From: Bathynomus jamesi
Taxonomy: Eukaryota; Arthropoda; Malacostraca; Isopoda; Cirolanidae
Length of the DNA stretch: 64,000 bases
Assembly: GCA_023014485.1 (NCBI GenBank)
Contig: JAJOZX010005610.1
Span: 223,501 to 287,500 of the forward strand
Reading direction: 5' to 3'
The notes beneath the pieces were generated by a model that saw nothing but the letters and a program-made list of their open reading frames with translations, ran no database searches and was not told the origin of the DNA. Below, in pieces: positions 36,398-47,352 of the stretch (position 1 is its first letter; each line of letters starts with the position of its first letter). Position numbers and translations under genes: made by a program.

Positions 36398-36851
36398 GTC
36401 TCTTTGCTGATCAACGGAAAGCGATGTTAAAACAGTGGTCACGACGTAGCCCGTACGAAAGACAAACTACTTTTTCTTTACTCGCTTTACAAACCTCTGT
36501 CTACTACTGTTTACTAGAGTTTTCTTCATGCCTCAAAGGTCGCACTTGGAGAAGAACAACCCATTGTAGGGGTGTCACTGGGGGTGGGGTGGGGGGGGAG
36601 TGGGGGTAAAGCTATGTGATGGAAAAAGGGAGTGAGGGGAAAGGTGAAGGGAAACCTCACACACGGATACGGCAACAATGGAGGTGCTAAGCGTTTAATC
36701 CTTAATCTTCTGTGAAGAACAAAGAAAGCCACCCATATTTGATTGTAGGATCACCGTATATACATGTCTGTATATATTCAGTTATAAAATTGGATAATAC
36801 AGAAGTTCGAATTATTCTATTTTATAATTATATAGCATATATATTGTGTAA

Positions 36852-36882
<31 letters not shown>

Positions 36883-37311
36883 TCTCCGCACAAACGAAGT
36901 ACTGAACTTTTAAAATTTCTATATCTAAAAGACTAATTAACCAAACCTAATTTAACTTAACATATAAGTTTCTCAGAGGACGATTCTGAGTTTGTGTATA
37001 TTAAACGGACGTGTTATGTGCCTTGAAAAGTGGACGCTCAATGTCCCGGTTGAGGTTTAAGTTTTGTTTTTTGGCTAAAAATACAATAGTTACCCCTTTT
37101 TCTTTGATGTATTCAATCCGACGTGAATGCAACGAGTTTCTTGCGTATATTGAGGTTCTGAATGTAGTAGGCTAGGTGCAAGCTGTGAACCCTAGATCCT
37201 GTCCCAAAGCTGGATCCTATCTGCTTTGCAGGTAGCTGTTGAGGGAAGCTATATTTTGGGGCCTCTTTGCGAGTAACCCGGTGCCCACGTTGGGCTTTCT
37301 ATCATGAAAAA

Positions 37312-37359
<48 letters not shown>

Positions 37360-37449
37360 TATATATATCGTCGTCACCTTTTCACCAGGTCAATAAAACT
37401 ACATTTCCAAGGAACTAAATTAAATAGAAATCATACTAAAACCTTTATA
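36398..37449. other. Intergenic sequence, nothing recognised
   Basis: Contains an (AC)n run near 36850-36874 and a TA run at 37316-37369. CAGAGGACGATTCTGAGTTT near 36976 resembles CAGGGGACCATTCTGAGTTT near 7816, an unclassified repeat. Confidence 0.5.
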
Positions 37450-38830
37450 TGAACCTTAAAATGAGAGGTAGTTTATAGAAATCGGATGAGTAGTCTGTTT
37501 ACAAATTGAGCTTGAACGATAGTTGCTAAAAAAATAAAGTTGACAATACGAAAGTAGGAAAAAATTGATAATTCGTGTCAATGAATAGTCAAATCGTAAT
37601 TTGAGGGTCAATTTTGGCTCATTCGTCGATTCAGCGTAGGCCTGGTTAGGCTAGTTGGTGCATTGTTATAGGTTGCAGAGATTAGACCAGACAAACAAGT
37701 GAAGTACGCCTAGGCCAAGAAGGTATTGCCGTCACAGGAATCAGTTTTGATTTGGCAGCAAGGGAAAGAAGTTTCTTAATCGTGTTATTTTACATAATTT
37801 GCTATGGCACGTTTAAATGAGGACGACAAAATTGCTATAAAATTTCTTCACAAGCAAAAATGCTTGTGCCAAATGACATTGGTCTGTACGTAGTGCGTCA
37901 CGTTTATTGGGAAAAATTCACGAAACGGGAACTCGTACAAGAAAGCCGGGGAGCTGGGTGAACGACCGCGTACAGCAAGGACCCCAACAAACAAAGAAAA
38001 CTGCTAATCGTACTGGTATTAAAAAAACGTTTATTGCATCTCATTGTAAACAAAGACCTTGGTCTAAAAACATTCAAGCAATTCCAAGTGCATCGCATAT
38101 CTGAACAGTGTTGTCGTCAACTGCTTCGCCGTTTTAAATCAAACAATGGCGCGTCTATCATTTGGTTTACGAATGAAAAGGTTTACACTACCGAATGACC
38201 TTGAAATACGCAAAACTACAGTTTACGATAACAATAAAAAACAAGCCATTTCAAAGAGCGGGCTCCACAGAGAGACATCACTTCAGTCAGTCTGTGATGG
38301 TTTTTCTTGGTGTTTCTCATTCAGAAAAATCATCTATTTTTTTTCATGAAGGTGTGAAAACTGATTCAGAACATTGTGATATCTTGAGTAACGGTAAGAA
38401 TTATGTTTTTCATTAAGGCGGCGCTCCATACCGTCGGTCTTGGCACACCACTCGAAAGAACAATTCCGATTTCATCGCGCCATAAGATTGACCACCAAAT
38501 AGTTCAGATTTAGTCCAGTTGAGAAAATATTCAATAACAGTCAACTTCGAAATTGCATTTTAACAGCATGGAATGAGCTCGATCAAGGCGCCATTTCTAC
38601 AGCAGTTCGCCAGTGGAGCACAAGGCTACAATCGGTCATTGATAAACTGGAGGACACATTGAACACTTGCCGAGTGGATTGATTGAACTTTTTTTATTTA
38701 TTGTAAACTTTTAAAGTTCAACTAAGTTTCTAATTACCTTTCATGCCAACTTTATTTATTGGAATTTTTAGAGACTGCTCATCCGATTTAAATACCCTCC
38801 CTCTCATTTTGAGGACAATATAACGTGAAA
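37450..38830 (+). mobile_element. Degenerate IS630/Tc1-mariner-type element
   Basis: Imperfect inverted repeats at 37459-37510 (AAAATGAGAGGTAGTTT ... ATCGGATGAGTAGTCTG) and 38770-38818 (complement of the same). Between them transposase is traceable in all three frames: MARLNEDDKIAIKFLHKQK from 37804, GERPRTARTPTNKE near 37960-38000 and a C-terminal WNELDQGAISTAVRQW near 38570. It has many stops and shifts, so it is an old copy. Confidence 0.75.
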
Positions 38831-38849
38831 AAGATGGCTGCTTTTTTGA

Positions 38850-38884
<35 letters not shown>

Positions 38885-38988
38885 CATTCAACTGCAAAGA
38901 ACACGCAGTATAAATAACGTAAAGAACGACGCTTGTATAGGAGATATTCCGCAAGACGAGAAAGAGAAAACAACAAATGAAAAAATGA

Positions 38989-39058
38989 AGTACCCTGGGA
39001 ATCGAACCCGGGATCTTCCGATTGCCGGTCAGACGCGATAACCACTACACCATGGACT
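38989..39058 (-). tRNA. tRNA-like unit 1, probably nonfunctional
   Basis: A-box GGTGTAGTGGTTATCGC and B-box GGGTTCGATTCCC are clear. The anticodon stem TCTGA/TCGGA closes a seven-base loop CCGGCAA, giving GGC (Ala) but with C instead of U at position 33. The acceptor stem barely pairs. This unit lacks two bases present in the others. Confidence 0.35.
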
Positions 39059-39252
39059 TCACTCTTCCAAATGTCGTAATTCCTCTACATACTCGCAGAA
39101 AACCAATGCCCAAGGGGGCACCTCCCGCTTGCCGTATCATTATATACATTCAACTGCAAAGAACACGCAGTATAAATAACGTAAAGAACGACGCTTGTAT
39201 AGGAGATATTCCGCGCAAGACGAGAAAGAGAAAACAACAAATGAAAAAATGA

Positions 39253-39324
39253 AGTACCACCTGGGAATCGAACCCGGGATCTTCCGATTGCCGGTCAGAC
39301 GCGATAACCACTACACCATGGACT
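39253..39324 (-). tRNA. tRNA-like unit 2, probably nonfunctional
   Basis: Complete 72-base copy with the same loop CCGGCAA. Confidence 0.35.
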
Positions 39325-39518
39325 TCACTCTTCCAAATGTCGTAATTCCTCTACATACTCGCAGAAACCAATGCCCCAAGGGGGCACCTCCCGCTTGCCG
39401 TATCATTATATACATTCAACTGCAAAGAACACGCAGTATAAATAACGTAAAGAACGACGCTTGTATAGGAGATATTCCGCGCAAGACGAGAAAGAGAAAA
39501 CAACAAATGAAAAAATGA

Positions 39519-39558
39519 AGTACCACCTGGGAATCGAACCCGGGATCTTCCGATTGCC
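39519..39558 (-). pseudogene. tRNA-like unit 3, cut at the palindrome centre
   Basis: Only the 3' half (B box and anticodon 3' stem) remains before the inversion junction. Confidence 0.6.
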
Positions 39559-39616
39559 CCCTTGGGGCATTGGTTTCTGCGAGTATGTAGAGGAATTACG
39601 ACATTTGGAAGAGTGA

Positions 39617-39688
39617 AGTCCATGGTGTAGTGGTTATCGCGTCTGACCGGCAATCGGAAGATCCCGGGTTCGATTCCCAGGTGGTACT
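39617..39688 (+). tRNA. tRNA-like unit 4, probably nonfunctional
   Basis: First complete plus-strand copy right of the inversion point. Confidence 0.35.
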
Positions 39689-39882
39689 TCATTTTTTCAT
39701 TTGTTGTTTTCTCTTTCTCGTCTTGCGCGGAATATCTCCTATACAAGCGTCGTTCTTTACGTTATTTATACTGCGTGTTCTTTGCAGTTGAATGTATATA
39801 ATGATACGGCAAGCGGGAGGTGCCCCCTTGGGGCATTGGTTTCTGCGAGTATGTAGAGGAATTACGACATTTGGAAGAGTGA

Positions 39883-39954
39883 AGTCCATGGTGTAGTGGT
39901 TATCGCGTCTGACCGGCAATCGGAAGATCCCGGGTTCGATTCCCAGGTGGTACT
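39883..39954 (+). tRNA. tRNA-like unit 5, probably nonfunctional
   Basis: Identical copy, 266 bp after unit 4. Confidence 0.35.
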
Positions 39955-40148
39955 TCATTTTTTCATTTGTTGTTTTCTCTTTCTCGTCTTGCGCGGAATA
40001 TCTCCTATACAAGCGTCGTTCTTTACGTTATTTATACTGCGTGTTCTTTGCAGTTGAATGTATATAATGATACGGCAAGCGGGAGGTGCCCCCTTGGGGC
40101 ATTGGTTTCTGCGAGTATGTAGAGGAATTACGACATTTGGAAGAGTGA

Positions 40149-40220
40149 AGTCCATGGTGTAGTGGTTATCGCGTCTGACCGGCAATCGGAAGATCCCGGG
40201 TTCGATTCCCAGGTGGTACT
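40149..40220 (+). tRNA. tRNA-like unit 6, probably nonfunctional
   Basis: Identical copy, 266 bp after unit 5. Confidence 0.35.
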
Positions 40221-40414
40221 TCATTTTTTCATTTGTTGTTTTCTCTTTCTCGTCTTGCGCGGAATATCTCCTATACAAGCGTCGTTCTTTACGTTATTTA
40301 TACTGCGTGTTCTTTGCAGTTGAATGTATATAATGATACGGCAAGCGGGAGGTGCCCCCTTGGGGCATTGGTTTCTGCGAGTATGTAGAGGAATTACGAC
40401 ATTTGGAAGAGTGA

Positions 40415-40486
40415 AGTCCATGGTGTAGTGGTTATCGCGTCTGACCGGCAATCGGAAGATCCCGGGTTCGATTCCCAGGTGGTACT
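40415..40486 (+). tRNA. tRNA-like unit 7, probably nonfunctional
   Basis: Last copy; the unit after it is missing one base (GCGGATATC) and runs into a TA repeat. Confidence 0.35.
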
Positions 40487-40592
40487 TCATTTTTTCATTT
40501 GTTGTTTTCTCTTTCTCGTCTTGCGCGGATATCTCCTATACAAGCGTCGTTCTTTACGTTATTTATACTGCGTGTTCTTTGCAGTTGAATGT

Positions 40593-42580
40593 ATATATAT
40601 ATATATATATATTCTGCTTCATTCTGACTTTTTTTATTCAATTATTATTATCCTGTATATTGCTTTTAAGGTGGAAACCTTTCTATTATACAATAACCTG
40701 TCATTACGTGTTCTTACATTGTTTTATCAACGTATTCCTTGTTTTAATAATGCAAATAAGCCGTGCCTACATTAGAATTAGAGACATTAGAATCTTGGAA
40801 AATTGTGAGCTAGAGCAGTGCTACTGAAAGAAGAATGTACACCCTTTTTTGTTGAAGCAATTGTTGAATTTTTTATATTAAAAATATCGAAATAATTTTC
40901 GTCTTGTCGTCTGTAGTGTGACAACTAAAAATAAACCATAATAATGAGCACTGAAAATTACAGAGATTACTTTTCCACTGTAATCGAAGTTGGGTGAGTG
41001 AGTTTAAGAGAAAAATGCTTAGGGTGAATAATGTCAGAAAAGGTTGAGAAGCATTGAGCTCGAGCACCATGAGAAAGTAGACTGTGTGCACAGTTACCAC
41101 AACTCTGCAGTTCAACTTTGGAGCGCTTAAACTTGTTCAGTGAAGCATACACACACAAGTCTAGGTACAAATACCTCCTAAAACTTTCAAATCAGGTAGC
41201 ATGTGAAAAGTCTTTCAACACACATTTATCAGTAACAGGATGAGGAGTACCCTGAGTGCTGACCATTTGGAAGCTTTCCTTTGATGGCAGTGGAAAAATA
41301 CATTCTATAATGTGTCATTGAAAAGTTCATTGTTCAATAACCTGACAACTGTATTATTATTATTATTTTCAGATAATGTCATATATACTGATTTTCAGTT
41401 TGGTGTATGTGTATGGTGCTATTTTTTTTAATTAGCGTATTCAGTTTTGTAAATAAGCAGTACATGCTATTGTACAGTAGGCAAAACTTACAAATACACT
41501 TCATAAAAATATTATAAAATCGTGAGTTCTTTCATAACCTCTTTCTAATTTGTCTACAAATGACCATATCAATAAGTAGGAATAGGGTTACTGAAAATGT
41601 AGTTACAAGACTATCAGATGTGCAACATGGGACGCTTTTAAAATATTTTCCAGGACCGTTTTAAGTTCCCAATCCAGCTTTGCACGAAGGATGTGATATA
41701 TTGTGCCGAGTTCAAGGTGCACCAAAGAATATACCTATAATGAAGTGGCGTTTCCATCCTTTCGCGAAGATAAGCAGAAGCTTTAGATGACAAAGTTTGT
41801 AGATGAATGAAATAAATTTTATTACATCATGATAAATGTTACCAATGATGTTATCGCTAATAAACATGGGATAAATTAAAGTATTTCCACCATTATATTG
41901 ACATATATCATGAAGAGGTCGGAAGCCCCGTATTAATGCGGCGGATAATTTCAAATTTCAAAATTAATTCACTCGGGTTTGTGATACCCTGCCGCACTAA
42001 CGCAGGGATAGTGAAAACAAAGCTAAAGGGTTAAAAGCATTTTAAGAGAAATGAATGACGATTATCTTATGTCGGCCAGAGAAGATAAATATAGAACACG
42101 TATTTTTGAACAAAGCGCCTCCTGTTTACTAATTTAGTGTATATTTTTTGCTATATTTTTCTACAGTATGTTAGAACACATTTCTACACGCTCCACATAT
42201 CATTAACTACTGAACGGGAAGACCTTGACCAGCATTAATGTTCAATAGTTTTACTGTAGAAAACCCTACAACATTGCAGATGAATGTGAATGTTATTGCG
42301 CGAACAATGTACACATGCTTCGGGTATGCTTTCAAACTTTTTGAGCCATGTATATAACTAGTTTCACTTGTGACCTCCTACAAACCGCAACCACGATCGC
42401 ATCCCTATGCTTCACAGTATTTAATTAAAATAATTTCATGCCCAATGCTACAATGGTGATCATTCTCAGAAATAATCCGTTTAGTTACAGCTATAAAGGT
42501 CTTTTACTGGCTAATACCTCTACAACAACAAACAGACACATAAATAAAACGTGCACGCAACACGGATAAAGTTGCAATCA
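40593..42580. other. Sequence without a recognised gene; contains a segment repeated at 50515
   Basis: AT-rich. 41690-41830 (around TTTCCATCCTTTCGCGAAGA) has an inverted, about 80-85% similar copy at 50515-50640. Both copies read as EVAFPSFREDK-like in one frame, which hints at an old coding fragment, possibly part of the nearby Polinton relic, but I cannot name it. Confidence 0.45.
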
Positions 42581-44170
42581 AAATTAATGGTAGGGTATTC
42601 TGGGCTGACGAACTGAGCGAGAATCCTATCATCGGGAAGAAATCTGTATACTCCTTCCATGGATGTCGTTGGCACAGTTGCCCACGTCCTGAGTGTGGTA
42701 TCATAAGAAACTTTCACGGTAGATTCGCCGCTCAGGGGCGTATCCATGATTGTAGGAAGGGAGGGGGGTTCCCAAGTTAAAGTTGTTATTATTTCATTTA
42801 TCCCTTGAGCAGGAAGGGGGGGGGGGGAATTCTGGGCAACCAAAAAACCCCGCCTGGATACGACCCTGCCGATGATAGTTTGATTTGGACCCGTACCCGC
42901 GATGAGCTCGTAAATTCACACCTTGACAAAAAAGTATTATGGGAGCACGATTACGATGAGAAATATATATCGATGGAGAGTTCCACAACGATATATGGGC
43001 CATCAAACGTTCGATGGTAGTAGATCCTCCCACCTATAGGAAGAGTATATTCGCTGACCGCGCAAACACCTTCAAGCTGTACTTTCCTCCTGCAAAGTGG
43101 GGTAAAGATACACTACTATGACTTCTGCTCGCTGTACCCATAAGTGAAGAGGATTAATGGCACCTCGTAGAGCTCCTGAAAAGCCTACAGGCCCAACCTT
43201 CCCCTCCATCAAAGATTTTTCAATCATTTTAAATAAGAAATATTTCGGTCTGTCCGTCGTCGTGTGCTGCTTCCGATGGATGTCCATCTTGCCCATCACC
43301 ATTGATCATAAAATTATGTTTACCCTTTGCTTGAAGTGTGCAGAGGAAGACAACAGAGACTGTCATCACACAAACAGAAAAAAATCCGTGGTCTTCACGA
43401 GTCTGGAGTTCAACCTGGGTTTTCGCAATGGCTTCAAAATCTTGAAGATTTATCATATATGTCTGTTTCAGCGGCGAGATAACCTCTTTACATCACATAT
43501 CAATACTTTCCTAGGAATAAAGTTTAAACATATCCACGATGCGTCGAGATTGAAGAACAGAAAGCAGCATATATTCAGTGATATAAAGATCGCGATGACA
43601 TACATCTTGGTCGGGAGCACATCACCTGAAACCAAGGTCGATGTTTCAGTGTAAAATTTACTTAAACCTCCCAGGAAAGTTTGTGCAGAATACCGCTAAC
43701 GAGAATATTCAATTAGCTCACAGCCGATGTCAAAGAAACCGAGATTATGCATGTGGGCAACATGTACGTGATTTACTACAGTATGACCTACGTAGCCGAA
43801 GACACATCGTGTTACGTCGCAGGCTTCACAACTACCTACCGTCGTATCAAGATATGGGGCCTAATACATTCTTTAGGATAGATGGTCTTGTACGCTGATT
43901 ACGACAGTGTGGTGTCAACAGAGGAGCGGTAATACTATATGCCCCTTTTGGTGAACTCCCCAGCGAACTCGCCGACAAAGGAGGTGTACCCGAATTATTT
44001 TATCAACAGGCCTGAAAACCTACGCCTTCCGTTAAAAGAGGGACGAATTCAAATTCATCACCAAAGCCAAGGGTATTACCGTAAATGCCGCAAAACATCA
44101 AATCATTCACTGCAAGTGAATTCAAGGGGTTAGAGAACTATATGGCACTAAAATGTGTCAAAACACATAC
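42580..44170 (+). pseudogene. Protein-primed DNA polymerase B relic (Polinton/Maverick-type)
   Basis: A decayed family-B polymerase in many broken frames. Seen in order: FHGCRWHSCP near 42650, KVLWEHDYDEK near 42925, ADRANTFKLYF near 43055, motif A YYDFCSLYP near 43110-43137, a CHHT remnant near 43364, KIYHICLF and SHINTFLGIK near 43445-43525, motif C altered to YADYDS near 43891, and KFITKAKGITVNAA near 44050. This order and FHGC.WH.CP match the polymerase of Polinton/Maverick elements and related adintoviruses, which replicate by protein priming. It is interrupted by a hAT-like MITE (42733-42869) and by numerous stops, so it is an inactive old copy. Other Polinton genes are largely absent; a possible protease lies at 52003. 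Confidence 0.75.
42733..42869. mobile_element. hAT-like MITE inside the PolB relic
   Basis: Ends CAGGGGCGTATCCAT and, complemented, CAGGGTCGTATCCAG. 137 bp with a G-run interior. I could not find a clean 8-bp duplication. Confidence 0.65.
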
Positions 44171-44454
44171 CAGAAAAAGTACCAGGTACCCGAAACCTAC
44201 AATACTGTTCCTTTGGGTACACTTTCGAATAACTGCATTTCCCCGCTAATGCCATTTGTTTTAACGAATTATCTTACTACATCACTTCATTTTTAATATT
44301 CTTTTACCATTTTTATTTTTCAATATATATATATATATATACACAGTATATAGGCTCCTGATAAGGTGGTTGTCATGAGACCTAGTTAAATGACATCAGA
44401 AAAAAAAAATGTACCAGATCAGATTTCCTTAATGTTTGCTTATTAAAGACTTTC
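44171..44454. other. Non-coding, with a TA run
   Basis: AT-rich sequence with a TA run near 44323-44341. No gene seen. Confidence 0.5.
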
Positions 44455-44815
44455 TACAGATCTACAGAAGCTAAAGCTAACAAAGACCCTAAGGTCCACT
44501 CTAAGGTTAGCCCGAGAGAAAGAAGAGAGGAGGTGCTTAAAAGAAGAGAATAGGGAGTTAAAAGAAGAAAATAAGGGGTTAAGTAAATAGCAAAGCCTAC
44601 CATTCGTGGGTTAACATTCATTCAGAAAAAAAGAGCGAAAGACTCCCCATCATCATCCGCCGGCCACTGCCGACAAGTTGGAAAAATAGTCGAAGAGAAT
44701 AGGAAAGGGGTGAAAGATGAAACAGACATGCAAGTAAAGAGAGGATAATAAAAAAAAAAAGTATGAAGACAATAACAAAACGTGGGTTAGTTTGAAAATA
44801 TAATCAAGAGGGTAA
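44455..44815 (-). mobile_element. CR1-like LINE 3' end, minus strand
   Basis: Reverse complement of the 3' UTR seen at 19900-20800 and 50200-50500 (AAGACCCTAAGGTCCACTCT, CCGGCCACTGCCGACAAGTT). Only the tail is present. Confidence 0.85.
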
Positions 44816-45329
44816 GTGTTTAATATAAAGTATCTGTATTCTTAACTTACAAAAATGAAAATACTGCGTGTACAGATTATATGTGTATATATTACTCGAA
44901 AAAGTCTTTCACTGTAGTTTGCTTCAACTTGCAGACAGAAACATTACGTCAGGAGTGACTGAAGCGCGGCAACATTCTTCATGAAGTATATATGGTCACT
45001 TAGCTTTGTTTCTCTATCGAGAAAAGTGGATGATTGAATAAGTTCATGTCGGGTTAGCGGCTTGAGCTCTTCCTCGTTCGTCAGCCAGACTCCTAATTGA
45101 GCGGACGCATTCCCTGTGGTTTCTGATATTGTTTCTACGTTTGGATGTTGCCGATAAATTTATTGTTTGAAAGTTCTGAATTTTATGTACTTGCGTTTAT
45201 ATTCACATTATTATAGTTAAGTAACTGAATATTAGTGGTTTTTAACGATTTAGAAGTTTTCATAGCGTGCCGGCTTAATTTAATTTAAACTTGTGAGGGT
45301 TATAAACGTTTACTACCTTAACTTGCGCG
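44816..45329 (+). other. Probable 5' UTR of the CR1-like LINE and flanking DNA
   Basis: No open frame. The base composition becomes more balanced from about 44940, plausibly where the LINE begins, but the 5' end cannot be fixed. Confidence 0.4.
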
Positions 45330-46445
45330 ATGCCGTCGCAGAAAGCGTCGTGTGCTAGGTGTGGGGTTAATCGCTGGTATATTGATTTTAAAGATTACAA
45401 CGGCGGTCCTATGGCGATTACCGAGAGACCGGTTTGTTTCTTTTGTGAGTTAGGCGAAGAAATAGTTGATTTAAAACGGAGTGTACGCGAAGTGACGGAA
45501 AGACTTGCAACGCTTGATGAGGGCATGGGTAGGCTTACAGTCGACGAAGGCCGAACCTATACTAACGTTGAAGACGTTAGTAAGTTGAAGGGTGAGGTTA
45601 AGAACCTAGTTTCTAGTATCGGTAGCTTATCGGGAAGGTTAGACAGAGTTGAGGAAGGGGTTAAAGTTGGTCCGAGATTAGTAGACGGGGAGGGATTTAG
45701 AGTAGTTAAGGATGGAGCTAGGCCACGTACGTTAGGTGATAGGAATTCCCCCTATCGAGGTTTCGAACCCTTTCGCTCAGTTGGATAGGGATGTGAACGA
45801 GGGGGAAAATATTTTAATTGGGGAATCCTTAGTGCGTCATATGGATAAGTTCGTTCGTTGAATGGAATCCAACCATGAGGAGGAGGGTCTGTCTACCAGG
45901 GGCCAGGGTTGACAGAATTAGAGACGAAGTAGATAGGATTGATGATGCCTCCCGTCACTCGATGTTGGTGACGATGGTAGGGGGGGGGCAACAACTCGTA
46001 TAGGCCCGATACGAGAGTGCCTGATCTTTTTGGAGAGCTACAGGGGGTTAATTAGGTCCCTGAAGGCAAGGTCAGATAGGTCTTTAGTTCTAGGTATTAC
46101 CCCTAGGCACGGTTTAAATTTTAGGATTACGTCAAAAACAATATTTTTTTAACACTAAACTAGAGAGATTTGTGCTCAGGAAAATGAACCCTTTGTGAAG
46201 CTGTGGTCAGAATTTAGTGATCCTATCCTGTTTATAAAAGATGGGGGTGCATTTCAATGAAATAGGGAATGTTAGGCTAGGTAGGTTAATCGATGAGAAC
46301 GTTCGAAAGCTGTATAGGTCGAAGCCCTCTTTAAACGTGTGGGTCCGAGAAACGCCGGCCCGACGTGAAAAAAGTTTAAAACGCCGATCCTTGGTAAAAA
46401 ATAATTTAAACGTCTTTTATTGTAACGCGCGTAGTATTAGAAATA
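45330..46445 (+). pseudogene. LINE ORF1 with Cys-rich head and SGNH-esterase-like domain
   Basis: The intact first frame (45330-45788) reads MPSQKASCARCGVNRWYIDF, with CARC...CFFC as a probable zinc-binding pair, then a coiled-coil-like region rich in Leu, Val and Glu. After breaks it continues with ILIGESLVRHMDKFV near 45815 (block I, with Glu where Asp is usual in GDSL), RSLKARSDRSLVLGITPRHG near 46060 and FIKDGVHFNEIGNVRLGRLI near 46230, whose Asp and His fit the catalytic pair. Confidence 0.75.
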
Positions 46446-47351
46446 CAGGGTATCCATAAATGTTTACCCTGAAAACAGTATGCTCTCATGTTTTAATGAC
46501 GAATCTTACATCCGTTTTCTTTTTACAGGTGATCTCGTACACGCATAGAGTTTCTGTGCTGGTGTGTTTCGTCTACCGCATTCGCCGCTAGGAGCGCTGT
46601 AGTAGCTGTTCAGTTAAGATGGCGTCTGTGACAGAGAAGGCACAATGTATTGTGTGGCTTGCAGAAACAAAATCTCCTGTCAGTGTTCAGCGAAGGTTCA
46701 GAACAAATTATGGAAAGAATCCACCTGATGTGAAGTTAATCAAGTCGTGGATGAAAAAATTCTTGGAAACTGGAAACGTGGAAAAGGGAAAGAGCAGTGG
46801 TAAACCATCAGTTTCCGATGGGACAGTGGAAAACATTCAAACGGCTTTCACACCAATTACGCCATCCCCCAGCTGCAGGACAGGCAGCCAACTGTCATCT
46901 TCCAACAAGATGGGGCACCCCCTCATTGGGCGCATGTTGTTCGTGAAACTCTCGACGCAACATTTCCAAATCGATGGATTGGCAGGGACAGGCCAATCCC
47001 ATGGCCCCCAAGATCACCAGACATTACCCCGCTGGATTTCTTTCTCTGGGGTCATGTTAAAGATTTGGTTTATGCAACAGTTGTTCCAGATATCAGGACA
47101 TTGCGAGAACGCATTACGGATGCAATTGCAACAGTTAACCCACAAATGTTGGAAAATGTGTGGCGTGAGTGTGAATACCGTTTAGACATTTTACGTTCCA
47201 CTAGGGGTGCACATGTGGAAGCTTATTAAGTTCATTAACTATGTATCAAAACTTTGTATATTTATCTACTTATGATTAAAACTGTTTGAATACGAGTGTT
47301 TATTTAAGTTATAGCATGCTTTAATCAGGGTAATCATTTATGGACACCCTA
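46446..47351 (+). mobile_element. Internally deleted DD41D mariner nested in the LINE
   Basis: Ends CAGGGTATCCATAAATGTTT and the near complement (AATCATTTATGGACACCCTA), flanked by TA at 46444-46445 and 47352-47353. Removing the element and one TA restores the LINE frame across SIRNKLNEFK. The transposase reads MASVTEKAQCIVWLAETKSP from 46619 to about 46845. A deletion and frameshift then join the C-terminal half (FQQDGAPPHWAHVV, SPDITPLDFFLWG, 41 residues between Asp), ending GAHVEAY. Confidence 0.92.
46619..47230 (+). pseudogene. DD41D mariner transposase, deleted and shifted
   Basis: The N-terminal helix-turn-helix portion is intact (QRRFRTNYGKNPPDVKLIKSW). The first catalytic Asp region is lost in the deletion near 46845, and the second and third Asp regions follow in a different frame. 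It cannot make an active enzyme. Confidence 0.88.
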
Positions 47352-47352
47352 T

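Larger units (their letters stand above)
38885..40592. repeat. Palindromic array of 266-bp units, each with a tRNA-like sequence
   Basis: About three units read leftward (38885-39558) and about four rightward (39558-40592). The junction joins GATTGCC to CCCCTTGGGGCATT. Each unit runs from CATTCAACTGCAAAGAACAC through GACGAGAAAGAG, the tRNA-like segment and ACATTTGGAAGAGTG to TGCCCCCTTGGGGC. The period is 266 bp in most units. Both ends lie in TA runs. Copies are almost identical, so the array is young. The long frames repeated at this period are not genes. Confidence 0.92.

Noticed and set aside
38989..40486. Functional tRNA-Ala gene cluster
   Set aside because: C at position 33 in place of the near-universal U, poor acceptor stem pairing and a mismatch in the T stem argue against function.
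39022..40490. Repeated 107-codon proteins (MYRRYSAQDEKE...)
   Set aside because: They are identical readings of the 266-bp repeat that run through the tRNA-like sequence; not a gene family.
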